Origin: Haladaptatus cibarius D43
GTDB lineage: Archaea > Halobacteriota > Halobacteria > Halobacteriales > Haladaptataceae
Assembly: GCF_000710615.1 (NCBI RefSeq)
Contig: NZ_JDTH01000001.1
Span: forward strand, 434,001 to 498,000
Reading direction: 5' to 3'
Length of the DNA: 64,000 bases
Shown here: positions 1 through 9,303 of the stretch, in pieces
Position numbering within the stretch: position 1 is the stretch's first letter
Layout: every line of letters begins with the position of its first letter
Position numbers and translations under genes: made by a program
Notes under the pieces: generated by a model
Told to the model about the DNA's origin: nothing
The model's database searches: none
What the model saw: the letters and a program-made list of their open reading frames with translations, nothing else

Positions 1-91
1 TAGCAGGTCGCCGGACAAGAATCGGTCGGTTGCGACGCGTGAATCCGCTCCCTGATTCGCCGAAAAAAGGATGTTTGGAATGCCTGCGTTC

Positions 92-119
92 ACGAGACTC
101 GCTTACGCGCTCGTCTCGT
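92..119 (-). terminator. Inverted repeat spanning the stop codon of the surface-protein gene
   Basis: A perfect 7-bp inverted repeat (acgagac at 92-98, gtctcgt at 113-119) encloses the TAA stop codon of the gene read leftwards. It may be a terminator or an mRNA-end structure. The 91 bases to its left contain a short A-run but no gene that I can recognise. Confidence 0.4.
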
Positions 120-2235
120 TTGCAATAGTCGTCGCGGCACCTGCTTCTGTCGTCGTGTCCGAAACGACCGTCGTTTCACCCGCGACGGTGGTTTCGTCCG
201 CAACAGTCGTCTGGTTCACAGCAGTCGTTTGATTCGCAACCGTCGTTTCCGCGGCGGCAGTCGTCGTCGCCTCGGAAACGGTGGTTTCCGGCTCGGCAGT
301 TATCGTCTCGTTGGCCACTGTGGTCGTCTCTTCTGCTGCTGTCGTCGTTTCTTCAACGGTGGTCGTTTCCGCTGCTGGCGTCGTGGTTTCCGCCGGAGTC
401 GTCGTCTCGGCAGGCGTCGTGGTTTCTTCGGCACCCGCTATCGCAATGGTCGCTATTTCGCCGAAGTTAGCCGTGTAGACGCCGTGGGTGTACGTACCGG
501 GTTCGACTCCGCTGGTGTCGATTTGGTACGCCACGTCCACGCTTCCACCCGGTGGGAGTGCTACGTCTTTGCGCTCGACAACATCACCGTCCAATCGGAA
601 GTCCACAAACTGCGAGAGTTCTTGGTCGGTTGGGTTGGTGATGGTCGCGTTCACCGTGACGGTGTCGCCGACCGTCGCGTTCTGCGGCGCTTCTAAGTTC
701 TGCACGTCCAGCGACGGGCCGAGGTCGGAGACGTTGCTGACGTCACCGTCGTCTTCGGCGGTGGTCGTCTCTTCCGGAGTTGTTGTCTCTTCAGTAGGAG
801 TTGTTGTTTCCTCCGCTGGCGTCGTGGTTTCCTCCGGAGTTGTTGTCTCCTCTGCCGGAGTAGTTGTCTCCTCTTCCGGAGTGGTTGTTTCTTCAGCCGG
901 AGTCGTCGTCTCTTCAGGAGTTGTTGTCTCCTCTGTCGGCGTCGTCGTCTCCGCACTGTCCTCGACGGTCACGTTCGCCGGGTCAACCACGACTTCGTTG
1001 TCCACGACGTAGGGGAGGTCTTCTTCTCCCCCGGACGTGGCGAAGTCGTACATCTGATTCCCGTTCGTGTCGAGGTGCGGCATGGCGATGAGCGTCTGAC
1101 TCTCGGTGAGTGACTCATCGAGCGTCACGGTGACGTTCTCGTGCGTCCCGGGTTCGAGGTATTCCGACGACCCGAGAATGCTGCCGATGACGTTCCCTTC
1201 GAGAAGGCTCTCGTCGTGCATCGTCACGAAGCCACCTTCCGACATGGTAACCGAATCGACGGTTACCGTCTCACCGCTCGTGGTTTGGTCTTCGAAGGTG
1301 ACGCTGGCGTTGAGTTCCTCCGGTTGCTCGGGCACGCCCGGCTGCTCGGGCATCATCGTGGCGTTCAGGTTCGGTGGCAGTTCCACCACGAACGTCACGT
1401 TCTGCACGCTGATGTCGCGGAGGACGACGCGGACGGTTTCTAAGTCACTCGGAACCGAGACGTTGCTCGATTCCATCGTTTTCTCTACGTCCTCCTGCGA
1501 AACGTCCTGTCCGCGCTGGACGACTTCCTGCGCGGATTCGTTCTGAAGGAGCGCCGTCGTGTTCAGACGAACCGTCTCGTCCTGCAAGTCCACGCCGCTC
1601 ACGGTTTCGGTGCGGTCGGGTTCGGTGCTATCACCCACGATGAACGACCATTCGTCGATGTTCATCGATTCGACTTGGAAGACGAGTTGGTCGGGCAGTT
1701 GCCCGTCCGTCACGTTGTCTTCCGGTTGTTCTTCGGGTTCATCGACCGAAATCTCTGCACCTTCGGTGACTGGCGCACCTCGCTCGGTATACGGGCCGTC
1801 AACGGTTCCGTTGCCGATGACGAAGTCGTACACCTGATTGTCGTTCGTGTCGAGGTGCGGCATGGCGATGAGCGTCTGTGTCTCGTTGATGGATCGTGCG
1901 AGCGTCACGGTGACGTTCTCGTGCGTCCCGGGTTCGAGATACACCGAATTGCCGAGGACGCTTCCGACGACGTTCCCCTCAAGCAGGCTTTCGTCGTGAA
2001 TTGCGACGAATCCGCCCTCCGACATGGTCACTGACTCGATAACGACGGTTTCGCCGTCACTTTGCTGTTCGTTGATAGTTACGTTCGATTGTGCTTCCTC
2101 CTGTAGGTTTGTAACCCGCGTTTCTGCTGCTGTGTCCGTCTGTCCCGTGGCACCGAGCGATACCGCAACACCGCCGGCGAGTACCACGAGAACGGCCACG
2201 AATGTGGCACTAACTGTTCTCGGGATTCGTGTCAT
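103..2235 (-). CDS. Thr-rich secreted surface protein with two DUF7282-like repeats
   Basis: Predicted 710-residue exported protein. The start at 2235 is chosen because it opens a signal-peptide-like stretch (MTRIPR, then a hydrophobic run to about residue 30). Two closely similar domains at about 50-160 and 308-420 share the motifs VTMSEGGF, DESLLEGN and EPGTHENVTVTL, typical of the haloarchaeal DUF7282 family. A Thr/Glu/Pro stalk with ETTTP-type units covers about 430-495. A CARDB-like beta domain (about 505-603) follows, and then a second Thr-rich tail to the end. Many N-x-S/T sites suggest N-glycosylation, and the stalks could be O-glycosylated. No PGF-CTERM or transmembrane anchor is present at the C-terminus, so attachment to the cell is unexplained. 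It is divergent from the RNase Z gene. The exact role is unknown. Confidence 0.8.
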   Translation of the reverse strand: MTRIPRTVSATFVAVLVVLAGGVAVSLGATGQTDTAAETRVTNLQEEAQSNVTINEQQSDGETVVIESVTMSEGGFVAIHDESLLEGNVVGSVLGNSVYLEPGTHENVTVTLARSINETQTLIAMPHLDTNDNQVYDFVIGNGTVDGPYTERGAPVTEGAEISVDEPEEQPEDNVTDGQLPDQLVFQVESMNIDEWSFIVGDSTEPDRTETVSGVDLQDETVRLNTTALLQNESAQEVVQRGQDVSQEDVEKTMESSNVSVPSDLETVRVVLRDISVQNVTFVVELPPNLNATMMPEQPGVPEQPEELNASVTFEDQTTSGETVTVDSVTMSEGGFVTMHDESLLEGNVIGSILGSSEYLEPGTHENVTVTLDESLTESQTLIAMPHLDTNGNQMYDFATSGGEEDLPYVVDNEVVVDPANVTVEDSAETTTPTEETTTPEETTTPAEETTTPEEETTTPAEETTTPEETTTPAEETTTPTEETTTPEETTTAEDDGDVSNVSDLGPSLDVQNLEAPQNATVGDTVTVNATITNPTDQELSQFVDFRLDGDVVERKDVALPPGGSVDVAYQIDTSGVEPGTYTHGVYTANFGEIATIAIAGAEETTTPAETTTPAETTTPAAETTTVEETTTAAEETTTVANETITAEPETTVSEATTTAAAETTVANQTTAVNQTTVADETTVAGETTVVSDTTTEAGAATTIANETSA

Positions 2236-2412
2236 ATCTCCCTCCTCATCTGCGAACGAGGTGACGGCGACACACCCGATAAACGGCTTCGACCGTTCAC
2301 GGGATAAGACGCCGATTCGGTGGGTTAGGACGTTCCTGCCGTCCGTACCCTCGAACATCGTGACCCATAGGCCAGTATTTCCCGCCGAATCGAACGACCG
2401 TTTCGAAGGCGG

Positions 2413-2420
2413 TTTAGTTA
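2413..2420 (+). promoter_or_regulatory. TATA-like box of rnz
   Basis: tttagtta ends 22 nt before the ATG at 2443, the spacing expected for a leaderless haloarchaeal transcript. It supports 2443 over the in-frame ATG at 2449. Confidence 0.5.
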
Positions 2421-2442
2421 TCCGTCCACGAACTGCCAGTAG

Positions 2443-3369
2443 ATGTCGATGCGAGTCACCTTCCTCGGAACCAGTGGGGCAGTGCCGACGACGGAGCGAA
2501 ACCCGAGTGCCATCCTCGTCAACCGGGAAGGCGACCGTTTGCTGTTCGACGCAGCAGAGGGAACCCAACGCCAGATGATGCGCTTTGGAACCGGATTTAC
2601 GGTTTCTGACCTATTCATCTCGCATCTCCACGGCGACCACGTCCTCGGGATTCCCGGCCTTGTCCAGACGTGGAATTTCAACGACCGTGACGACCCGCTG
2701 ATGATTTACACGCCGCGCGGAACCGGCGACGACATCGACACGCTGGTTCACGCGGTTGGCAGTCAGCCGTCGTTTCCGATTCACATAACGGAAGTCGCGC
2801 CCGGCGAGGTGGCCGTCCGGCGCGACGACTACGAAGTCCGCGCGTTTCGAACCAAGCACGAAACTAATTCCTTGGGCTACGCGCTGGTCGAAGACGACCG
2901 AAAAGGTCGCTTCGACCGCGAACATGCCGAAGAACTCGGCGTTCCGGTCGGGCCGAAGTTCCAGCAACTCCACGCCGGAAATCCGGTCGAACTCGAAGAC
3001 GGAACCGTGGTCAAGCCCGAACAGGTCGTCGGCGACCCGCGACCCGGCCGCAAATTCGTCTACACCGCGGACACGCGCCCGTCGGAACAGGTGGTTTCGG
3101 TGGCTGAAGACGCCGACCTGCTTGTTCACGATGCGACCTTCGCAAACGACAGAGCCGACCGTGCGAAAAAGACCGCTCACTCGACTGCGGCAGAGGCCGG
3201 AAACATCGCCCAACGAGCGGAGGCGGTTCGACTCGCATTGATGCACGTTTCCTCGCGCTACGCGGGCAACGTTTCTGCACATCTTCGGGAAGCCCGCGAG
3301 GAGTTCGACGGCGAGGTGTTCGCCCCCGACGATGGCGAAATCATCGACGTCCCGTATCGAGAAGAATAG
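2443..3369 (+). CDS. rnz: Ribonuclease Z
   Basis: A 308-residue cytoplasmic metallo-beta-lactamase-fold endonuclease that removes 3' trailers from tRNA precursors. The beginning MRVTFLGTSGAVPT and the zinc motif HLHGDH at 61-66 are characteristic of the short RNase Z form. Further metal-ligand regions are the VYTADTRP segment near residue 210 and the late HVSSRY segment near 270. Length fits the roughly 300-residue archaeal/bacterial short type. The start at 2443 is set by the TATA box 22 nt upstream. It stands alone, divergent from the surface-protein gene, which fits a constitutive housekeeping role. No oddities are seen. Confidence 0.95.
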   Translation: MSMRVTFLGTSGAVPTTERNPSAILVNREGDRLLFDAAEGTQRQMMRFGTGFTVSDLFISHLHGDHVLGIPGLVQTWNFNDRDDPLMIYTPRGTGDDIDTLVHAVGSQPSFPIHITEVAPGEVAVRRDDYEVRAFRTKHETNSLGYALVEDDRKGRFDREHAEELGVPVGPKFQQLHAGNPVELEDGTVVKPEQVVGDPRPGRKFVYTADTRPSEQVVSVAEDADLLVHDATFANDRADRAKKTAHSTAAEAGNIAQRAEAVRLALMHVSSRYAGNVSAHLREAREEFDGEVFAPDDGEIIDVPYREE

Positions 3370-3530
3370 TGCGAACGAGTAGCGCGAACGAGTAACGAGT
3401 TATCCCCGAATGCGGAACGAGCAGAGATTCTGAATGGTCGAATCGACGCAGACGATGGTCTCCCGTTTCCTCGATGTCCCGTTATTTCACGACCGCAAAT
3501 TCATCTTTGAACATATTTACTAACGGTAAA

Positions 3531-3540
3531 AAATATTATA
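3531..3540 (+). promoter_or_regulatory. TATA box of the amidase gene
   Basis: aaatattata lies 27 nt upstream of the ATG at 3568 in a strikingly AT-rich leader, so the mRNA is probably leaderless. Confidence 0.5.
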
Positions 3541-3567
3541 ATGGGTAGGTATATTAAATAAACTGCG

Positions 3568-4434
3568 ATGAAACAGAATAGAAGAAACCTACTGAAACAG
3601 CTCGGAGCGGTTGGTGCAGTTGGATTCGGAAGCGTTGGACTGTCCGGAACGGCGAGTGCACACGTCCAAGACCCCTACGCGGACAGATGGGTCGCGGCGG
3701 ATTCGAGCAACTATTCGAACACGAACAGGAGTGCGAGTTCGATTAATTGGGTCGTCATCCACGTAACGCAGGGAAGCTATTCCGGGGCCGTCAGTTGGCT
3801 CCAGAATCCCGACTCCAACGTCAGCGCCCAGTACGTGATGCGGAACTCCGACGGCCACACCACGCAGATGGTTCACAACGAAGATACCGCGTGGCACGCT
3901 GGCGGCACGAACTACAACGCCCACTCCGTCGGTATCGAACACGAAGGCTGGGTCGGCGAGACGAACTTCACCGACGCACTGTACCAGAAATCCGCCAACA
4001 TCGTCAGTTGGCTCTGTGACACCTACGGCATCTCGAAGACCCATCCAACCGGAGTTGCGCCGTGCGACGCCCGAGACGGAAGCGGCATCATCGGTCACCA
4101 TCAAGTGCCAGAATCCGATTGCGGCTACAACGACCACACCGACCCCGGTTCGACGTGGGACTGGGACTACTTCATGAGCCTCGTCAACGGTGACAGCGGC
4201 GGTGGTGGCGGAAACAGGTTCGCTGACGGCGACCGAATTACGCCGACTGCCAACCTGAATACGCGCGAACAACCCGGAACCGACCAACCAATCGTCGCCA
4301 CGATTTCGCCCGGCGAAGTCGGCGAAATCATGAACGGCCCAGTCGATAAAGACGGCTACCGCTGGTGGGGCGTCCACTGGCTCGACCGCAACGTGTGGGG
4401 CTGGTCGGTCGAACAGTACCTCGCCGACGCATAG
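3568..4434 (+). CDS. Tat-exported N-acetylmuramoyl-L-alanine amidase-fold (PGRP/amidase_2) protein with C-terminal SH3-like domain
   Basis: A 288-residue protein. Residues 1-31 form a Tat signal (RRNLLK at 5-10, hydrophobic run, cleavage near AHV). Residues 58-205 match the amidase_2/PGRP fold: VIHVTQ with zinc-ligand candidate H65, a central GIEHEG with E124, GHHQVP with H177/H178, and HTDPG at 190-194, where Asp stands at the third metal position as in several active amidases. After a GGGG linker at about 211-215, residues 217-288 look like a bacterial-type SH3 domain (NTREQPG, GYRWWGVHW). In bacteria this architecture cleaves the stem peptide from murein. Haloarchaea have no murein, so the substrate may be bacterial wall fragments or another amide. 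The ligands look intact, so it may be active. No operon partner is seen. Confidence 0.85.
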   Translation: MKQNRRNLLKQLGAVGAVGFGSVGLSGTASAHVQDPYADRWVAADSSNYSNTNRSASSINWVVIHVTQGSYSGAVSWLQNPDSNVSAQYVMRNSDGHTTQMVHNEDTAWHAGGTNYNAHSVGIEHEGWVGETNFTDALYQKSANIVSWLCDTYGISKTHPTGVAPCDARDGSGIIGHHQVPESDCGYNDHTDPGSTWDWDYFMSLVNGDSGGGGGNRFADGDRITPTANLNTREQPGTDQPIVATISPGEVGEIMNGPVDKDGYRWWGVHWLDRNVWGWSVEQYLADA

Positions 4435-4518
4435 GCTCGTCACGACCGACCGGTTCTCTCTTCCCCGTCGGGTGTTTTCCGCGCCGGATTTATATTTCGA
4501 GGGCACCTACCGCGAAGC

Positions 4519-6558
4519 GTGAGCGAGCGAACGAGTGCCCTCGACGTTCTCGTCTACGGCGTTGACATCCAAAGCGGGGACGTGCGGGGTAATTCTCCCT
4601 CTTACGCGCTCGTCGTCTACGATGGCGAGCAGGTAGACCGCGATGTCGTTTCCTATCGGAAACTCCGCCGCCTCGTAGAGCGCGACGAACCCGCGCTGTT
4701 GGCGACGGACAACATGTACGAACTCGCCGAGAACAAGGACGCCCTCGTCCACTTCCTTCGGGGGCTTCCGGACGTGACGCGACTCGTTCAAGTAACCGGT
4801 GCGGAACGACCGGAACCGCTCTCCCGAGTCGCATCCAGACACGGGGTACCTTACGGCAAGAAGCCGATGCGCGAAGCGGAGGCGGCGGCCAGACTCGCCG
4901 CGATGAACGTCGGCCACGAAGTAACGGCGTTCACCGACACCACTCGGGTCAAGGTTTCTCGCGGCCGTTCGACCGGAAAAGGTGGGTGGAGCGAAGACCG
5001 CTTTACTCGCAGAATCCACGGTTCCGTGAAAGAAACCACCCGAAAAGTCGAATCCGAACTTCGGAGCGCCGGATTGGAGTACGAACGCGAAGTCACCGAA
5101 AAGTACGGCGGCTACTCCAACGCGGTGTTCGAGGTGTCCGCACGCCCGGGCGACATTCCGGTTTCCTCCCGTAGAGCGGGCGACGTTCGCGTCGAAATCG
5201 AGCGCCTCCGTCGGGATGGCATCGAGTTCGAACCCCTCGTCAAGCGCCGCGACCACGTCATCGTCGGTATCGACCCCGGAACGACCACGGCAGTCGCGCT
5301 GACCGGTTTGGACGGGTCGCTCCTCGACGTGTGGAGTACGCGAACCGCGGACACCGCGGACGTCATCGAATGGATAATCGAACGCGGACGCCCGATTATC
5401 GTCGCCGCGGACGTGACGCCGATGCCGGAAACCGTCGAGAAGATTCGCCGGAGTTTCGACGCGGCCCCGTGGACGCCCGAAACCGACCTTCCGATTGACG
5501 AAAAACAGCATCGAACTCGGGAGGAAAACTACGACAACGACCATCAGCGCGACGCCATGGCCGCCGCGTTTTTCGCCTTCGACGGCCACGAAGACCAGTT
5601 CGAGCGCATCGCTCGGAAAGTCCCGGGAGGGATGAATCCGAGCGAAGTCACCGCCCGCGTGGTTGCGGGAGACGAGAGCGTCGAGGCCGCCGTTGAAGCC
5701 CTCTCGGACGACCCGGAACCGGAAGAAGAGAAGTCTGAACACACGGTTCGGGAACTCTCCGCCGAGGAAAAGCGAATCAAGCAACTCGAATCGCAGGTCG
5801 AACGGTTGCAGTCGCACACTGACGACCTGCGGGAAACCGTGGAAGAGAAAGACGACCGAATCGAGGGACTCGAAGGCGACCTCTCGGACGCCAGACGCGA
5901 AGAGCGCGAAAACGTTCGCGCCAGACGCGAAATCTCTCGACTTCAGCGCGAGAACAACCGACTGGAGGACGAACTGGATGACCGTGACGACCGAATCGAG
6001 GAGTTGGACGGCAAACTGGAACGACTCAAAGAACTGTGGAAACTCGACCACTCGAACTTCAGCGACGTAGCCGAACAGAAGGCCGGACTCGTCGCCGTCA
6101 AACCGATTTCGAAGTTCACCAACGACGCAATCGATGCTGCTCACGAAAGTTACGGACTCGCCGAGAACGACGTGATTTACCTCCGGGACGCGAGTGGAGC
6201 AGGTCGCTCGACTGCAAAACGACTCGCGGACATCAGTCCGCGAGTCGTGCTCAAGGCGGGCGGAATTTCGGAGGTGGCCGACGAACTGCTGTTCGACAAC
6301 GACATTCCGGTCGGGCCTGCGAGCGACGTGACGATTCAGGAAATCGACGAACTCGCAGTCGCGCGTGAAGCGGAAGTAGAGACGGTCATCGAGGAGTGGC
6401 GTGACCGGGCGGAAGACCGCCGGAAAGAAGAAAAAACGGAACAACTCGACCAACTCATCAGCGAACACCGCGCCGAGCGCAGGGCCGACGAACGTCGGTC
6501 GTCGTCCTCTTCATCTACTTCGTCTTCATCTTCCTCGTCCTCTTCGTTCGGCAATTAG
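4519..6558 (+). CDS. DUF460 (COG2433) RNase H-fold protein with coiled coil and Ser-rich tail
   Basis: A 679-residue protein starting at GTG. It belongs to the archaeal DUF460 family, predicted RNase H-like nucleases of unknown substrate. The N-terminal half has two beta-rich acidic motif regions: VYGVDIQSGDVRG near residue 12 and the RNase H-like IVGIDPGTTTAVALTG near 250, followed by a conserved DEKQHRTREENYDNDHQRDA region near 325-345. Residues about 400-520 form a long charged coiled coil. A globular C-terminal part (about 525-625) follows. The last 20 residues are nearly all serine, a low-complexity tail. It is probably cytoplasmic, acting on nucleic acid, but no reaction can be stated. 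No operon partner is close. Confidence 0.85.
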   Translation: MSERTSALDVLVYGVDIQSGDVRGNSPSYALVVYDGEQVDRDVVSYRKLRRLVERDEPALLATDNMYELAENKDALVHFLRGLPDVTRLVQVTGAERPEPLSRVASRHGVPYGKKPMREAEAAARLAAMNVGHEVTAFTDTTRVKVSRGRSTGKGGWSEDRFTRRIHGSVKETTRKVESELRSAGLEYEREVTEKYGGYSNAVFEVSARPGDIPVSSRRAGDVRVEIERLRRDGIEFEPLVKRRDHVIVGIDPGTTTAVALTGLDGSLLDVWSTRTADTADVIEWIIERGRPIIVAADVTPMPETVEKIRRSFDAAPWTPETDLPIDEKQHRTREENYDNDHQRDAMAAAFFAFDGHEDQFERIARKVPGGMNPSEVTARVVAGDESVEAAVEALSDDPEPEEEKSEHTVRELSAEEKRIKQLESQVERLQSHTDDLRETVEEKDDRIEGLEGDLSDARREERENVRARREISRLQRENNRLEDELDDRDDRIEELDGKLERLKELWKLDHSNFSDVAEQKAGLVAVKPISKFTNDAIDAAHESYGLAENDVIYLRDASGAGRSTAKRLADISPRVVLKAGGISEVADELLFDNDIPVGPASDVTIQEIDELAVAREAEVETVIEEWRDRAEDRRKEEKTEQLDQLISEHRAERRADERRSSSSSSTSSSSSSSSSFGN

Positions 6559-6857
6559 TTCCGAGATTTATTTTTCGAAGCTTGTTCATTCGACAGTTCA
6601 CCGGAATTCCAGAGAAACGCGCCGGAAATCGCAAGAGCGAATCCGACGAATCCGAGTAGATACGTGGTTTCGACGTAGCACGTCCGCTCCAGGAAGGTAT
6701 AGTGTATCTCCGAGGCAGAGATATGGCTGATGTGCGCGCTATGATCTCGCCCAACTGCTGGAATGCAACCGCCCGTTGGCCTTGTTGCGACCATTCCGCC
6801 GAACAGGAGTGTTCCGATGATTGTTACCCAAAACCCGATTCGTGTCGCTCGTTTCAT
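6555..6857 (-). CDS. Small two-TM membrane protein, unknown function
   Basis: A 100-residue protein with two hydrophobic segments (about 7-24 and 63-84) separated by a His/Cys-containing loop, ending in a basic tail. The start at 6857 is preferred because it begins MKRATRIGFW directly before the first membrane segment; longer upstream readings are not hydrophobic or haloarchaea-like. It sits 47 nt downstream of another tiny membrane protein with the same arrangement (Arg-rich N-terminus, IGxW then a membrane helix), so the two may be a co-transcribed and perhaps anciently duplicated pair. Function not recognised. Confidence 0.55.
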   Translation of the reverse strand: MKRATRIGFWVTIIGTLLFGGMVATRPTGGCIPAVGRDHSAHISHISASEIHYTFLERTCYVETTYLLGFVGFALAISGAFLWNSGELSNEQASKNKSRN

Positions 6858-6904
6858 AGTATTCCCTTCCCTATTGGGAAGAATCTGATGTATCATTCTT
6901 TCCC

Positions 6905-7114
6905 TTACGTCGTCCATTCCACCGAAAACGTCCGCAGGATGTGGAGCAACCAGAGTGCAATTCCGAATCCAACCGCCAGTATCGCCGCGTACAACAACAC
7001 GTACTCGCTCGTCGTCGTGCCGACTCCCATTCCGAAATATATCGCCGGAAAGAGAGCGAGGCCACCGAGGACGACCAACCAGAGTCCGATTCTCGCCGCG
7101 TTCATACCTCGCAT
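6905..7114 (-). CDS. Small two-TM membrane protein, unknown function
   Basis: A 69-residue protein with two membrane segments (about 10-30 and 37-61). ATG at 7114 or 7105 could be used. The N-terminal pattern ARIGLWLVVLG resembles RIGFWVTIIG of the next gene, suggesting a paralogous pair in one transcript. No domain is recognised. Confidence 0.5.
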   Translation of the reverse strand: MRGMNAARIGLWLVVLGGLALFPAIYFGMGVGTTTSEYVLLYAAILAVGFGIALWLLHILRTFSVEWTT

Positions 7115-7204
7115 TTCTCGCCATCCGACTTGGCTGTTGGGACATTCTCTTCGCTCCGACGAGATGACGTAACCCTAAAGCCGATGAGCCATCTTTTTGC
7201 GTGC

Positions 7205-8182
7205 ATGGACGCTTACGACTTAATCTCCCGGAACGCCGACGAGTTAGTGACCGAAGAGGAGGTGCGCGACCTCGCCGCCGACCCCGAAGGCAAGCGCGCC
7301 TACGTCGGCTACGAACCCTCCGGTGTCCTCCACATCGGGCACATGCTCACCGCGAACAAACTCATCGACTTGCAGGAGGCCGGTTTCGAAGTCGTCATCC
7401 TCCTCGCCGACGTCCACGCCTACCTGAACGACAAGGGCACCTTCGAGGAAATTCGAGAGACTGCGGAGCGCATGAAAGAGCAGTTCATCGCCTACGGACT
7501 GGACGAGGAAAACACCGAGTTCCGATTCGGTTCCGAGTTCCAGATGGACGACGACTACGTCCTCGACCTCCACAGCCTCGAACTGGAGACGACGCTCAAC
7601 CGCGCGAGAAGGGCGATGTCGGAAATCCAGAGCGGCGAATCCACGAAAGTCTCCCAAGCAGTCTACCCCCTGATGCAGGCGCTCGACATTGAATACCTCG
7701 ACTTAGACCTCGCAATCGGCGGCATGGAACAGCGAAAAGTCCACATGCTCGCCCGCGACACCCTCCCGAGCATCGGCTACGACGCACCGACCTGCATCCA
7801 CACGCCACTCATCGCCGACCTCGGTTCTGGCGAAGGAAAGATGTCCTCCAGCAAGGGCATCACTATTTCGATGGAGGATTCGACCGAAGACATCGAGGAG
7901 AAGGTAAACTCGGCGTTCTGCCCGCCGACCCGCGACCCCGAGGGCGACCTCGAAAATCCGGTGCTTCAAATCTTCGAATACCACGTCTTCCCGCGATTCC
8001 AGCAGGTCGTTGTCGAACGTCCCGACAAGTACGGCGGCAATCTCGAATACGACGACTACCACTCGCTCGAAGACGATTTGGAGAGCGGCGAGTTGCATCC
8101 GGCAGACGCAAAGAGCGCGCTTTCGTCCTACTTGGACAACCTCATCGCGCCCGGACGAGAAAAGATTCAGCAGGCAGAGTAA
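7205..8182 (+). CDS. tyrS: Tyrosyl-tRNA synthetase
   Basis: A 325-residue class I aminoacyl-tRNA synthetase that charges tRNA-Tyr in the cytoplasm. HIGH is at residues 43-46 within GYEPSGVLHIGHM and KMSSS is at 212-216. The length and the motif ADVHAYLNDKG fit archaeal TyrRS rather than TrpRS. The start at 7205 (MDAYDLISRN) is chosen because the upstream in-frame extension is Arg/Ser-rich and unrelated to the family. It is monocistronic, divergent from the small membrane-protein genes. Confidence 0.93.
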   Translation: MDAYDLISRNADELVTEEEVRDLAADPEGKRAYVGYEPSGVLHIGHMLTANKLIDLQEAGFEVVILLADVHAYLNDKGTFEEIRETAERMKEQFIAYGLDEENTEFRFGSEFQMDDDYVLDLHSLELETTLNRARRAMSEIQSGESTKVSQAVYPLMQALDIEYLDLDLAIGGMEQRKVHMLARDTLPSIGYDAPTCIHTPLIADLGSGEGKMSSSKGITISMEDSTEDIEEKVNSAFCPPTRDPEGDLENPVLQIFEYHVFPRFQQVVVERPDKYGGNLEYDDYHSLEDDLESGELHPADAKSALSSYLDNLIAPGREKIQQAE

Positions 8183-8260
8183 CGAACTGTTCGTTTTGAG
8201 CGCACACCGTTGGAACGCATCTACCATCGCACGTTCGCTACGATGTCCCGCAAGTCGCTA

Positions 8261-9187
8261 TCAATCGCTGGAACTGTGCTCACTCGATACCTTTATAAAT
8301 TCGTCCCGAAGCTGTCTGCGTTTTACAATACTAAATCCCGCGAAAATGAGGACAAATCCGAGTACAGTCTTTACCGTCACTGTTTCTCCGAGAACGAGCC
8401 ATCCCGAGGCGGCTGCGAAAATGGGTGCCGCATAAGAGACCATGTTGATTTCAATCGGGCCGAGCTTTTCCAGCAAGTCGAAATAGATGAAGTAGCCGAT
8501 AGCGCTCGACCCAACGACGAGGTACGCGAGTGCAGTAATCGATTCGATGTTCCACGTAACGTTAGTAACGTTTTCACCGAGACCAAAGCTTGTTAAATGT
8601 ATGACAATTGCACCGACGACACACGCCCATGCTGTGGTGCCTTCCGTCGAAATGTCATCGTCGATTAGCTGAACGGCAACGCTCCCGAACGCGAAACTCG
8701 CCGCTGCACCCACGATTAACAGTTGGCCAACGATATTGTTCGTACCTAGTTCCGAAAGCTCCAATCCACTGACCAAGCCGACGCCAACGAATCCGATGAA
8801 CAGTCCGCCAATTCCTGCCTTTGTCAGTCGCTCGCTGGGCAGTATTCCCCGTGAAAAGACCGTCGAGAGAATCGGATTCAAACTCACGAGAATCGCTGCA
8901 ACTGCGCTCGTAACTATTTGTTCACCTAAGAAAACGAGAACGTTGTACACTCCGACTAATAGCACTCCATCGATGACGACTGCAAACACATCACTCCGTG
9001 TTTTCGGAATCCAACGTTCGGAAACGAGCCATGCGTAGCCCAACATAATGATTGCAGCGAGGTCATATCGTATCGCCGCAAAAAGAACCGGCGGGAAGTA
9101 GTCCAATCCTGCTTTGATAGCCATGAAAGCGATTCCCCAGAGTGCTGCCAGAGCGACAAAAAGAATGAAATTTTTGTAATTTGCCAT
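8261..9187 (-). CDS. EamA/DMT-family transporter
   Basis: A 308-residue integral membrane protein with about ten transmembrane helices in two repeated EamA domains (about 7-140 and 155-290). Typical landmarks are ALWGIAFMAIKAGL at the N-terminus and GSSAIGYFIYFDLLEKLG in the second half. Family members export metabolites or amino acids; the substrate cannot be inferred here. Sampled lines of the gene are about 47-50% G+C against about 67% in a sampled line of the neighbouring tyrS, and the upstream region is very AT-rich, which suggests transfer or relaxed composition. It is followed in the same direction by no close partner, so it is probably monocistronic. Confidence 0.88.
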   Translation of the reverse strand: MANYKNFILFVALAALWGIAFMAIKAGLDYFPPVLFAAIRYDLAAIIMLGYAWLVSERWIPKTRSDVFAVVIDGVLLVGVYNVLVFLGEQIVTSAVAAILVSLNPILSTVFSRGILPSERLTKAGIGGLFIGFVGVGLVSGLELSELGTNNIVGQLLIVGAAASFAFGSVAVQLIDDDISTEGTTAWACVVGAIVIHLTSFGLGENVTNVTWNIESITALAYLVVGSSAIGYFIYFDLLEKLGPIEINMVSYAAPIFAAASGWLVLGETVTVKTVLGFVLIFAGFSIVKRRQLRDEFIKVSSEHSSSD

Positions 9188-9303
9188 GAAACGCTCTTGC
9201 GTAGTGATTCTACCGACAATCTCTTTAATGATTCTTATAATATTTTATATTATTTTAAGCTATAGCAGCGAACGAAAAAGTTTGGCCGTCGCTCTTTCCA
9301 GCT

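Noticed and set aside
281-1012. Possible tandem DNA repeat or CRISPR-like array
   Set aside because: The repetition comes from ETTTP-type codons of the surface protein stalk; units vary in length and there are no spacers.
3568-4434. Amidase as bacterial contamination of the assembly
   Set aside because: The gene has a haloarchaeal promoter, an acidic Tat-exported product and lies between normal archaeal genes, so it belongs to this genome.
4507-6468. 653-codon frame antisense to the DUF460 gene
   Set aside because: Val/Phe/Arg-rich shadow translation with no domain.
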